From positions 1-50,284 of the forward strand of contig CACOFQ010000010.1 in NCBI GenBank assembly GCA_902626505.1: 50,284 nt of DNA, read 5' to 3'. A program made the translations under genes and the position numbers. Source of the DNA: an uncultured Marinoscillum sp. GTDB lineage: Bacteria; Bacteroidota; Bacteroidia; Cytophagales; MED-G16. The notes below the pieces were generated by a model. That model had not been told where the DNA came from. It worked only from the letters and a program-made list of their open reading frames with translations, and made no database searches. Of the stretch, positions 14,988-22,438 are shown in pieces. Every line of letters begins with the position of its first letter. Within the stretch, counting starts at the first letter, position 1.

Positions 14988-15117
14988 TATTCTTAAAAAG
15001 CTCTTTTATTATTTTCTTCTATTTAGTGGGTTAATTTTGACTACATCTCATTTAGGAGATAATTATATGGGAATTAGTGACGAAGAAGGTTATTTACTTA
15101 CGATAGGAATATGTTAA
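14980..15117 (+). CDS. 45-residue microprotein, unknown
   Basis: The ATG at 14980 overlaps the end of the oxidoreductase by 8 bases. It encodes MIDILKKLFYYFLLFSGLILTTSHL, then a polar segment GDNYMGISDEEGYLL and a terminal Cys. The first part could be one membrane helix or a signal peptide. Translational coupling is the main support; no family recognised. Confidence 0.4.
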   Translation: MIDILKKLFYYFLLFSGLILTTSHLGDNYMGISDEEGYLLTIGIC

Positions 15118-15125
15118 ATTAAAAA

Positions 15126-15377
15126 ATGATAGAATATATAAGATCATTTATTGATCAAATAAGTTTTGAGGCATTACAAGTAAATATTTTTATTTGGATT
15201 GGATGTTGGATATTATACTATACTATATCTAAGTTTTATAATATCTCAAATTTTAAAATACTAAAATCAAAGTACAATAATGATTTTACACTTTTTATCT
15301 TTTTTATTATTTCTTTTTTTATCGTAAGATATTATATGAAAGTTAAATTTGTTGAAGAATATCTTAACTTTCAATAA
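15126..15377 (+). CDS. 83-residue membrane protein, unknown
   Basis: Two strongly hydrophobic helices (about residues 20-36 and 55-70) separated by a basic loop (SKFYNISNFKILKSKYNND). It is in a close-packed plus-strand run (8 bases after the previous ORF, 11 before the hydrolase). Not a family I recognise. Confidence 0.5.
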   Translation: MIEYIRSFIDQISFEALQVNIFIWIGCWILYYTISKFYNISNFKILKSKYNNDFTLFIFFIISFFIVRYYMKVKFVEEYLNFQ

Positions 15378-15388
15378 TTATTATATAT

Positions 15389-16366
15389 ATGAATTATCTA
15401 AAAAGGATATTATTTAGTTTCATCCTATTCTTTCAATTTGGAAATTCATTTTCCCAGATTCATGAAGAGTTATTATCATTCAAAAGTGCAAATCCATTCT
15501 CTTTAAATGACATTATTGATAACCTTGAAAATCAAGAAAAACAAACTGTTTATGGTAAATTAAAGATTCCAATAGATACTAATAATTTAGAAAAGAAATT
15601 TCCTTTAATAATAGGAGTTGCGGGAAGTTTAGGATGGGCAGATCATCATTATGAATACCTTAAAATGTATAGAGAAATGGGAATAGCAACATTTGAACTT
15701 AATAGTTTTAATAGTAGAAACATTAAATCAACTGTAGGATCACAAGTTGAAGTAACAACAGCATCAATGATTCTTGATTCGTATCGAGCATTTGAAAAAT
15801 TATCAAATCACCCAATGATTAATAAAGAAAAAATATCAATTACTGGATGGAGTCTGGGTGGTGGTGTAACTTTATTTTCTGCTTGGTTACCAATAAGGAA
15901 TGCAATCAATAAAGATTTGAAATTTAAATCTCATTTAGCTTACTACCCTCCTTGTTTTATTGAACCTGAAAGTTTAGAATTTTCAGACTCTCCTATTCAT
16001 ATTTTAATTGGAGAATTAGATAATTGGACACCTGCAATACCATGTGAAAATCTTGTAAAAAAACTTAAATCAAATACTAATATTGATATAACTGTATATG
16101 AAAATTCTCATCATTCTTTTGATAAAGATTCACCAGTAGTAAGAAATGAAAATGCATATAATTTTAGTGATTGCATATTCCAAATGACAGATGATGGAAA
16201 AATTTTAATGAATTATTTAAATATTCCAATGTCAAATTCATTTTTACAAAAAATAGGATTTATGTTCTGTGTTAGCAGAGGTGTTGATTTTGGTGGCAAC
16301 CCTACTTCAAGGAAAAAGTCCTTTATATTTTCTAAAGAGTTTATGAGGAGAACTTTGTTATATTAA
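15389..16366 (+). CDS. Secreted dienelactone-hydrolase-like alpha/beta hydrolase
   Basis: A 325-residue exported hydrolase with signal peptide ending near FSQ (residue 23). The alpha/beta-hydrolase triad is visible: nucleophile Ser155 in GWSLGGG, Asp211 in GELDNWTPA, and His241/242 in ENSHHSFD. The oxyanion region is GVAGSLGW. The layout matches the dienelactone hydrolase family, whose secreted members cleave esters, for example on decorated polysaccharides. The substrate is unknown; a role in polymer breakdown is suggested by nearby glycosidases. It is the last gene of the plus-strand run from GH16. Confidence 0.8.
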   Translation: MNYLKRILFSFILFFQFGNSFSQIHEELLSFKSANPFSLNDIIDNLENQEKQTVYGKLKIPIDTNNLEKKFPLIIGVAGSLGWADHHYEYLKMYREMGIATFELNSFNSRNIKSTVGSQVEVTTASMILDSYRAFEKLSNHPMINKEKISITGWSLGGGVTLFSAWLPIRNAINKDLKFKSHLAYYPPCFIEPESLEFSDSPIHILIGELDNWTPAIPCENLVKKLKSNTNIDITVYENSHHSFDKDSPVVRNENAYNFSDCIFQMTDDGKILMNYLNIPMSNSFLQKIGFMFCVSRGVDFGGNPTSRKKSFIFSKEFMRRTLLY

Positions 16367-16372
16367 TTAAAT

Positions 16373-16750
16373 CTAAATTTTAGGTTTAATATAAGCAAAA
16401 AGTGCTAATGCAAAACAAATAAAATCTGGTGCAAGAGTTTCCATTCCTGCATTCATAACATCTAAACCAGTAAAGTAATAGAATACACCAAAAAGAGGTA
16501 AGTATCCAATTATAAATGCTAAAAGGACTTGTCTTTGACTACTCAACTCAAATTTAGTTGCAAATAATGCTACTAACCCCATCATTAAAAATGCTGGTGC
16601 CATTCCATAATGCATTAGTATAGCTATTTCCATTCCCTCTGGAGTTGTGTTAAAAACTTGAGGTACGAGAATGTCTACAGCAAAAAATATTGCTATTGCT
16701 TGTAATGTACAATATGCTCCTATTGCGTATAAAGGTATTTTTGGTTTCAT
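16373..16750 (-). CDS. Four-helix membrane protein, unknown
   Basis: A 125-residue protein with four predicted helices (about residues 8-28, 45-65, 72-94 and 103-122). It shows a motif LMHYGMAPAFLMMGLVALFATKF. I cannot assign a family. Convergent with the hydrolase gene, with only 6 bases between stops. Confidence 0.5.
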   Translation of the reverse strand: MKPKIPLYAIGAYCTLQAIAIFFAVDILVPQVFNTTPEGMEIAILMHYGMAPAFLMMGLVALFATKFELSSQRQVLLAFIIGYLPLFGVFYYFTGLDVMNAGMETLAPDFICFALALFAYIKPKI

Positions 16751-16803
16751 AAAATATATATAATTTAAAGTTTACTAAAAAATTAAATATAATCTATAAA
16801 AAT

Positions 16804-17358
16804 TTAATTTAACTCTAGCAGAACCTCATTTCTTCTCCCCCAAAATTTATAAGGTGCATCATATCCTAAATAAATTGGATTGCCAAAATAGGATATTTTA
16901 TTTTGATCTAATATTTCTCGTAACCTATTAAAGTTACTATTAAACTTTTCTTGATTGTTATAACCAGAATAAGAAATTGCAGCATACTTTTTTTTATCAA
17001 TTTTTTCCATCTTAATCCTAGAATCATCTGGAATAGATAAATCATCTAATTCATACTTAGAAGGCATAACAAACTTCATAGTGAAGCGATCTTCACCTTC
17101 ATCATTCACTTCTTGCATGTGAACAGGCGCTGTCATTGCAATTTTCTGATTTGAATCATTACCACCAAAAATATATCCAGCTAAAATTCTAAACATATTA
17201 TTATTGTCTTTGGATGTAACAGAAGCATAAATTACTGGGTCGTATTCCCTAATCTGTATGTTATTAATTTCTTCTAGAATAGTGAATTTTTGCTCTTCAG
17301 TTTGTGCCATAGAATTATAAAAAGGAATTATTATTAGAATAAAAAGTAAATGTCTCAT
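16804..17358 (-). CDS. SOUL family haem-binding protein, exported
   Basis: A 184-residue protein with a signal peptide (MRHLLFILIIIPFYNSMAQ) and the SOUL fold: EINNIQIREYDPVIYASVT, FRILAGYIFGGNDSNQKIAMTAPVHMQ, FTMKFVMPSKYEL, YAAISYSGYNN and a C-terminal NPIYLGYDAPYKFWGRRNEVLLEL. The KIAMTAPV and Y.APY....RRNEV.. motifs are diagnostic. Relatives bind haem or porphyrin; export suggests periplasmic haem handling or sensing. Monocistronic, divergent from the ATE-like gene. Confidence 0.88.
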   Translation of the reverse strand: MRHLLFILIIIPFYNSMAQTEEQKFTILEEINNIQIREYDPVIYASVTSKDNNNMFRILAGYIFGGNDSNQKIAMTAPVHMQEVNDEGEDRFTMKFVMPSKYELDDLSIPDDSRIKMEKIDKKKYAAISYSGYNNQEKFNSNFNRLREILDQNKISYFGNPIYLGYDAPYKFWGRRNEVLLELN

Positions 17359-17449
17359 ATTAAAAAAACGACTACTAAATAATTATGTTACATAATTAGA
17401 ATTCAATAAATAACATATTTCTTTTATATATTCGCCAATTATAAAAACT

Positions 17450-18166
17450 ATGAAATATATTTTCTCAGAAGAATCTTTAGATTATAAAAATTATAGATTT
17501 GGATATTCTGTAAATGCATTTCCTGAAAATAAAAATGATATAGAAAACTGTTTTTCAAAAGGTTTTCTTCCTTACACAGGTGATAATAAAAATAATAAAG
17601 AGATTTATTATTTAGCAAGAAGTTTAAGGGTTAACTTAAACTTATACCAAAGATTATCTGAAAACTTAAGAGTGATTAAAATCGCTGAAAAAAGTCATAA
17701 CTTAAATTTTTCTTTTAAAAGAAAAGAATCCTTTCAACACTGTAACGATTTTAAAAACTTTTGCCTTAAATATTCTGAGGAAAGATTTATTAATAATCCT
17801 TTATCTGAAAAAAGATTAGAACTAATTCTAAAAAGAGAAAATTATAATCATATTTTTACTTTTTCTGACGATAATAAAATAGTTGGATATGTTCTTGCAT
17901 ACGTAAACTCAAATATTATACACTTTTGGTTTTCATTTTATAACACAGACTTACTTAAAAAATTTCATGTAGGAAAATATATGATGGAACAAATTATTTA
18001 TTATGCTAAAAAACAAAACATGAAATATGTTTATTTAGGAACTTGCTACGGTGAAAAAGCATTATATAAGGTTAGAGATTTTAAAGGAATTGAGTTTTTT
18101 GATGGGTCAAAATGGAATAATCAAATTAACATATTAAAAGAAATGTGTAAAAAAGATATTATTTAA
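17450..18166 (+). CDS. ATE/Bpt-like aminoacyl-tRNA-protein transferase (GNAT fold)
   Basis: The 238-residue protein has a GNAT-type fold of the arginyl/leucyl-tRNA-protein transferase superfamily. The C-terminal half carries FTFSDDNKIVGYVLAYV, IIHFWFSFYNTDLLKKFHVGKYMME, and MKYVYLGTCYGEKALYKVRDFKG followed by EFFDGSKW. The last block (YLGTCY...LYK.R.FKG.E.fdG..W) is close to the C-terminal domain of ATE1/Bpt enzymes, which attach an amino acid to protein N-termini (N-degron tagging). The N-terminal part (GFLPYTGDNKNNKEIYYLARSLRVNLNLY) also fits. A plain N-acetyltransferase is the alternative. Cytosolic; single gene. Confidence 0.7.
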   Translation: MKYIFSEESLDYKNYRFGYSVNAFPENKNDIENCFSKGFLPYTGDNKNNKEIYYLARSLRVNLNLYQRLSENLRVIKIAEKSHNLNFSFKRKESFQHCNDFKNFCLKYSEERFINNPLSEKRLELILKRENYNHIFTFSDDNKIVGYVLAYVNSNIIHFWFSFYNTDLLKKFHVGKYMMEQIIYYAKKQNMKYVYLGTCYGEKALYKVRDFKGIEFFDGSKWNNQINILKEMCKKDII

Positions 18167-18228
18167 TATAAGTATTTGAAAATAAATTTTATGTTCATAA
18201 ATTATAAATTAATTAAAAAAATAAAAAG

Positions 18229-18453
18229 ATGACAGAACAAGATATAATTAAGGTAAGAGTACACGACGGAATAGTTGGGCTATTATATATAGGATCCATT
18301 GCTTTAGCACACGAGTTTGGTTTCAGCTATATATATATTGCATTAGCAGTTGCTATACTTCAAATTTTAAGTCCATTTACTAAGTTTTGCCCTGTTTATA
18401 CAATTGTAAATAAACTTATGCCTGATACAAAGCCCATACAAAATGGCAGATGA
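18229..18453 (+). CDS. DUF2892 (YgaP-like) membrane protein
   Basis: A 74-residue protein with two helices and the family core: VRVHDGIVGLLYIGSIALA, then ILQILSPFTKFCPVYTIVNKLMPDT. The FTKFCPVY....MPDT motif is the DUF2892 hallmark, with Cys near the membrane end. Second DUF2892 protein in this window (the other is at 10725-10934). Its last 11 bases overlap the start of the next ORF. Confidence 0.75.
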   Translation: MTEQDIIKVRVHDGIVGLLYIGSIALAHEFGFSYIYIALAVAILQILSPFTKFCPVYTIVNKLMPDTKPIQNGR

Positions 18454-18571
18454 TACAATTAAAAAAGATTCTAATTATCCTAAGAGAGTTTTTGAAGTAA
18501 TTCAGGAAGAAACCCACTACAAAGAAGAGTCAGAATATTTTTATTATACTGACCCTTCCTTTTTCCACTAA
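18443..18571 (+). CDS. 42-residue acidic microprotein
   Basis: Starts inside the end of the DUF2892 gene (ATG 18443, overlap 11 bases) and encodes MADDTIKKDSNYPKRVFEVI, then an acidic and Tyr-rich tail (EETHYKEESEYFYY, DPSFFH). No signal peptide or helix. The coupled position supports translation; family unknown. Confidence 0.4.
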   Translation: MADDTIKKDSNYPKRVFEVIQEETHYKEESEYFYYTDPSFFH

Positions 18572-18589
18572 ATTTTAATTCTTTTTCTT

Positions 18590-18618
18590 TTGTTTTTCAT
18601 CATTATACTATACGTTTA
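18590..18618 (+). promoter_or_regulatory. Promoter, predicted leaderless start at 18622
   Basis: -33 TTG at 18590-18592, 18-base spacer, -7 TACGTTTA at 18611-18618 (one mismatch to TAnnTTTG). The box ends 3 bases before the ATG of the next micro-ORF, the same geometry as the promoters at 859, 1061 and 6399. Confidence 0.6.
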
Positions 18619-18621
18619 GGT

Positions 18622-18756
18622 ATGATAAAATGTCACTTAATTAAGGAATATATCGAAAAAAAAACACACGTAATTAAAAGATATAATTTAAAAATTATTT
18701 GGAGAGATGCATTAAACAAAAATGAATACCAATCGTTCTATATTCATAAAGAATAG
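18622..18756 (+). CDS. 44-residue basic microprotein
   Basis: Encodes a soluble, basic protein (MIKCHLIKEYIEKKTHVIKR, then WRDALNKNEYQSFYIHKE). The upstream promoter box 3 bases before the ATG, and the 5-base gap to the SemiSWEET start, argue that it heads an operon. No family recognised. Confidence 0.45.
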   Translation: MIKCHLIKEYIEKKTHVIKRYNLKIIWRDALNKNEYQSFYIHKE

Positions 18757-18761
18757 TTTTA

Positions 18762-19016
18762 ATGAAATTTATTGATTTGGTTGGTCTTCTAGGAGCTTTT
18801 CTGTCTGGCGTCACCTTTTTCCCTCAAGTTTATAGAACATGGAAATTAAAATCTGCTAAGGAAATATCTTTAGCTATGATTTTGATCATACTACTAAGTA
18901 ATGTAGTATGGCTATTTTACGCTTTTAACAAACAAGATATTGCAATTATATCAGCAAACTTTTTTGTCGGTTCCTGTGCGTTAACCATATTATATTTTAA
19001 GTTAAAGTTTAAATAA
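18762..19016 (+). CDS. SemiSWEET (MtN3/PQ-loop) sugar transporter
   Basis: An 84-residue membrane protein with three helices forming one half-transporter; bacterial SemiSWEETs dimerise to move sugars such as glucose or sucrose across the inner membrane. Family marks are the first helix with FFPQVYRTWKLKSAKEISL (PQ motif), SNVVWLFYAF in helix 2 and a third hydrophobic helix. Full length for the family. It is 5 bases after the 44-residue microprotein, and the lipoprotein gene starts 5 bases after it, so it is probably part of a three-gene operon. The sugar cannot be told from sequence. Confidence 0.88.
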   Translation: MKFIDLVGLLGAFLSGVTFFPQVYRTWKLKSAKEISLAMILIILLSNVVWLFYAFNKQDIAIISANFFVGSCALTILYFKLKFK

Positions 19017-19021
19017 AACAT

Positions 19022-19423
19022 TTGAAATATTTATTTATAATTCTACTATTAATTATTTCTTGTTCAGAAAAGGAAGAATATATTCTTGACATTTCTTATT
19101 ATGAGAATTGTGACTTCATAGAAGAAGAAATTTATGAAGTAGATCTATTTGAAGGTTATATTACATTGGAAATGAATTCTGCCTATGTACCTGATTTTAA
19201 TTTTACAGACTCTTTACTAAGTGATTATTATTATCTAAAATTTTCTAATGATAGTCTTAAAGGAATATATGTGATTACAGACGCTAATGTTAGATATAAA
19301 ATTAATAAGGTTCAGCCTTATGACTCAGTTTCATTTATAGAATACCCATTTAGTTTTAATATTTCAGGTGAAAAAGCATGTGTATATCTAGATTTGTTAA
19401 AAACTGAAAATTGTGATTGCTAG
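19022..19423 (+). CDS. Small lipoprotein, unknown
   Basis: A 133-residue lipoprotein (signal FIILLLIISCSE) with a Tyr/acidic-rich mature domain, including a Cys early on (YYENCDFIEEE) and a CDC ending. The start codon is TTG at 19022, since no ATG gives the signal peptide. Family not recognised. It follows the SemiSWEET gene and abuts the convergent DUF1080 gene with a 1-base gap. Confidence 0.55.
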   Translation: MKYLFIILLLIISCSEKEEYILDISYYENCDFIEEEIYEVDLFEGYITLEMNSAYVPDFNFTDSLLSDYYYLKFSNDSLKGIYVITDANVRYKINKVQPYDSVSFIEYPFSFNISGEKACVYLDLLKTENCDC

Positions 19424-19424
19424 T

Positions 19425-20015
19425 TTATAATTTTGTTAGCATTATATTTTTCCATCTCACCTTAATTCCTCCACCGTCATGAATTTGTAAAGCAATTGAT
19501 CCGTTTGCTTTACCAATTTTTTCATCAAAAAGATTAATAATCTCTTGATTATTAATCCAGGTTGTAACCTCATTTTTATAAACTTTAATTTTCATATTAT
19601 TCCACTCACCCATACTAACAATATCATCATATTTAGAATCTGGTTTAATTAGCCATCCCCTACCGTATGATTCATATATACCACCTGAATGTAAACCAGG
19701 AGGAGCAACTTCTACTTGCCAGCCAGTAATTATTGTTCCTTCAATTGTTGATCTAAAGAAAACACCACTATTTCCATCAGATTCTTGAAAAAATTCTAAT
19801 TCTAATATATAATCTTTATAAAACTTTTCTGTAGCTAAATATCCATATTTTTTTTCAGGTCCACTTTCACAAATTAATTCGCCATTATTTACATACCATT
19901 TTTCAGTACCATATATTTTCCAACCGTTTAGGTTTTTACCATTAAACAATGAGATTTTTTCATTTCCAGAAGAAATATTAATAAAAACAAGTAGAAATAA
20001 TTGAAAAAAAATCAT
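19425..20015 (-). CDS. DUF1080 (3-keto-disaccharide hydrolase type) exported protein
   Basis: A 196-residue exported protein of the DUF1080 family, a concanavalin-like beta-jelly-roll; some members hydrolyse 3-keto-glycosides. A signal peptide (MIFFQLFLLVFINISSG) precedes ISLFNGKNLNGWKIYGTEKW, then YILELEFFQESDGNSGVFFRS, GWQVEV, SYGRGWL, GEWNNMKIKVYKNEVTTWIN and IALQIHDGGGIKVRWKNI. The LFNGK.L.GW and ALQ.HdGG.i..RwkNi motifs are diagnostic. The exact substrate is unknown. It begins 10 bases after the DUF3078 gene and is probably co-transcribed with it. Confidence 0.85.
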   Translation of the reverse strand: MIFFQLFLLVFINISSGNEKISLFNGKNLNGWKIYGTEKWYVNNGELICESGPEKKYGYLATEKFYKDYILELEFFQESDGNSGVFFRSTIEGTIITGWQVEVAPPGLHSGGIYESYGRGWLIKPDSKYDDIVSMGEWNNMKIKVYKNEVTTWINNQEIINLFDEKIGKANGSIALQIHDGGGIKVRWKNIMLTKL

Positions 20016-20025
20016 TAAAATAAAA

Positions 20026-20913
20026 TCAAAAATTAATATTAAAACTCACCCCAAAAACTTCTTTCAATTGAATCTCAGGTAAAGCATTATCATCGTATAA
20101 TATTTGAATAAGAAGATTTGTAGAAAAATATTTATTTATTGACATTTCTAAACTAAATGTATAATCAACATCAATATTAAGAGGGTCTTCAAGGTAATTC
20201 TGAAATAAATTCAGTTTATTTTCTAAAATTATATTTTTCATTATTTCCTTTTTAAAATAAGCTGAAATAATACCCCCAGCTTCAAATCTCCCCATTTTAC
20301 CTTTTTCTACTCCAAAATAATTTTCACCGTCTAATAGATTTTCGGTAAATATAGAATTAACTCTTATATACCTAGCAGATAAAAGAGCATAGTTAAACCA
20401 AAAGTTATCGTCTTTTTTATAAAACATTCCTACTCCAATTTGTGTGTATGCAGGTGATAAAAACTTTGTTGTCAAGTTCCTATCCTGAACACCACTTTGA
20501 TTCAATGTATACTCATAACCATTGGACCACTGAGACTTTAAGTTAAATAATGCAGAGTATGACCATCTTCCTTTATTTTTTAGCGCTAATAATGAATACA
20601 CTTCTAATCTATCTTCATTCTTTTTTATACTTTCATCTTGATTTTTAACTAGTCCATAAGCACCATCAAGTCTATTGATCCATTCTAAATCGCCTTTTTT
20701 TAAATTAAAATCATAATCTAGTAATAATGTCAGGGACACGTTATTAACACCTCCTGCTATCCAGTTACTATAATGAGATTGATTTAATAAGGTTGTTATT
20801 TTACCTTTTGAGATATAATATGAATCTGGTGAAATCCATACTGAATCTTCAAATTTATTAGAAAATCCACTGATTGATATTAAGGAGAAAAATAAAATAA
20901 ATAGTCTTTTCAT
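20026..20913 (-). CDS. DUF3078 outer-membrane protein
   Basis: A Bacteroidota-specific protein with signal peptide (MKRLFILFFSLISISGFS) and a predicted outer-membrane beta-barrel. The DUF3078 signature is at its start (LNQSHYSNWIAGGVNNVSLT), followed by amphipathic strands (YSALFNLKSQWSNGYEY, YTQIGVGMFYKKDDNFWFNY) and a final strand ending NINF, a C-terminal aromatic as barrel proteins often have. The ORF is open to 20976, overlapping gnd, but the Met at 20913 starts the signal peptide. Function unknown. Confidence 0.78.
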   Translation of the reverse strand: MKRLFILFFSLISISGFSNKFEDSVWISPDSYYISKGKITTLLNQSHYSNWIAGGVNNVSLTLLLDYDFNLKKGDLEWINRLDGAYGLVKNQDESIKKNEDRLEVYSLLALKNKGRWSYSALFNLKSQWSNGYEYTLNQSGVQDRNLTTKFLSPAYTQIGVGMFYKKDDNFWFNYALLSARYIRVNSIFTENLLDGENYFGVEKGKMGRFEAGGIISAYFKKEIMKNIILENKLNLFQNYLEDPLNIDVDYTFSLEMSINKYFSTNLLIQILYDDNALPEIQLKEVFGVSFNINF

Positions 20914-20956
20914 AGTATTTAAAATAAAAATAAAATAAGTTCTACATAAATATTCT

Positions 20957-22351
20957 TTAGCCCTGCCAATTACCAAAATGAAAGGTGCCAGGTTTATCTA
21001 TTCTTTCAAATGTATGTTCACCAAAACAATCTCTCTGTGCCTGAATTAAATTCATAGGCAATCTAGATGATTTAATAGCATCAAAATAACTCAAAGATGC
21101 AAGTAATGAATAAGCTGGTATTTGATTATTAATACAATAAACAGATACTTTTCTAGCAGCATTTACGGTATCATTAATAATTGATGAAATATCTTCATCA
21201 AATAAAAGATTACTGAGGTCATTATTCTTTTTAAATGCTTTCATGAAATTTTCAAGTAGTCTAGCTCTTATTATACATCCACCTCTCCAAATTTTACAAA
21301 TTTCCTCATAATTCAGATTATATGACTTTTCATCTGAAGCTACCTTTAACTGGGATAAACCTTGGGCAAAAGAGATAATAAAACTGAAAATTAGTGATTT
21401 CTCTAAATCTGTAGTATTTATGTTTAAATCATTTATTTTATTATTTCCATAAATACTTTCAGCTTTTTCTCTCAAACTTTTAAATGAGGATATTATTCTC
21501 ATAGAAACTGAAGAATCAATTGTTGGTATGCTAACTCCAAAATCCATTGCGCTCTGAGAAGTCCATTTTCCTGTACCCTTTTGTTTTGCTTTATCAAGAA
21601 TCATATCTACTAAATCATTACCTGATTCCTTGTCAGAAGCCTTGAATATATCTCTGGTTATTTCAATGAGGTAAGATTCTAAAATACCTTCATTCCATCT
21701 TTCAAATACTTCATGTATTTCTTTATTTGATTTTTTCAATCCATACTTCAGTATATGGTAATTCTCTGATATTAACTGCATTATTGCATATTCTATGCCA
21801 TTATGAATCATTTTAACGTAGTGTCCGGATGATGTATTACCTAAATATGTAACACATGGATCTCCATCTACCTTTGCAGATGTAGCTTCAAAAATAGCCT
21901 TTAAATTACTATAACACTCCTTATCTCCACCAGGCATAATACTTGGACCAAAACGAGCTCCTTTAGAACCTCCTGAAACACCTGCTCCAATAAAGTTAAT
22001 GTTCTTATCTTTTAAATATAAATACCTTCTATCAGTATCATCATAGTGAGAATTACCCCCATCAATCAAAATATCTCCGTCTTCTAAATAAGGTAAAAAT
22101 CTTTGTATCATTGAATCCACTGGCTTACCTGCAGGAACAAGAAGCATTATTTTTCTAGGTCTCTTTAATTTTTTAATAAATTCTTCATCAGATTTCGTGC
22201 CATCAACCTCATAATCCTTCCCTTCAGTTTTTAATAGTTCAATAGCCTTATCTTTAGAAGACAAACCTATAGTCGAATAACCATTAGAAGCTACATTTAA
22301 AATAAAGTTTCTACCCATTACACCTAGACCAACTAATCCAAAATCAAACAT
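20957..22351 (-). CDS. gnd: 6-phosphogluconate dehydrogenase, decarboxylating
   Basis: Oxidises 6-phosphogluconate to ribulose 5-phosphate and CO2, producing NADPH, the third step of the oxidative pentose-phosphate pathway. The N-terminal Rossmann fold begins FGLVGLGVMGRNFILN. The substrate-binding signature is ILIDGGNSHYDDTDRR, then FIGAGVSGGSKGARFGPSIMPGG and the catalytic region GHYVKMIHNGIEYAIMQLI. It ends with RIDKPGTFHFGNWQG. The 464-residue length is near the family norm. It is divergent from zwf (87 bases between the starts), so the two can be co-regulated from one intergenic region. Confidence 0.95.
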   Translation of the reverse strand: MFDFGLVGLGVMGRNFILNVASNGYSTIGLSSKDKAIELLKTEGKDYEVDGTKSDEEFIKKLKRPRKIMLLVPAGKPVDSMIQRFLPYLEDGDILIDGGNSHYDDTDRRYLYLKDKNINFIGAGVSGGSKGARFGPSIMPGGDKECYSNLKAIFEATSAKVDGDPCVTYLGNTSSGHYVKMIHNGIEYAIMQLISENYHILKYGLKKSNKEIHEVFERWNEGILESYLIEITRDIFKASDKESGNDLVDMILDKAKQKGTGKWTSQSAMDFGVSIPTIDSSVSMRIISSFKSLREKAESIYGNNKINDLNINTTDLEKSLIFSFIISFAQGLSQLKVASDEKSYNLNYEEICKIWRGGCIIRARLLENFMKAFKKNNDLSNLLFDEDISSIINDTVNAARKVSVYCINNQIPAYSLLASLSYFDAIKSSRLPMNLIQAQRDCFGEHTFERIDKPGTFHFGNWQG

Positions 22352-22420
22352 ATCATTGAAATTTTGACAAATATGATTAATTTTTTTAATAATAAATACT
22401 ATAAGAATTATTTGTTTAGA

Positions 22421-22428
22421 TATGTTTG
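22421..22428 (+). promoter_or_regulatory. -7 box of the zwf promoter
   Basis: TATGTTTG is an exact match to the Bacteroidota -7 consensus TAnnTTTG, ending 10 bases before the zwf ATG. No clear TTG is present at 17-23 bases upstream, so this promoter may rely on another factor. It lies in the gnd-zwf divergent region. Confidence 0.55.
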
Positions 22429-22438
22429 TAACATAATA

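Noticed and set aside
20914-20976. Longer start for the DUF3078 protein overlapping gnd
   Set aside because: The extra 21 residues precede a complete signal peptide beginning at 20913; an exported protein would not carry them.
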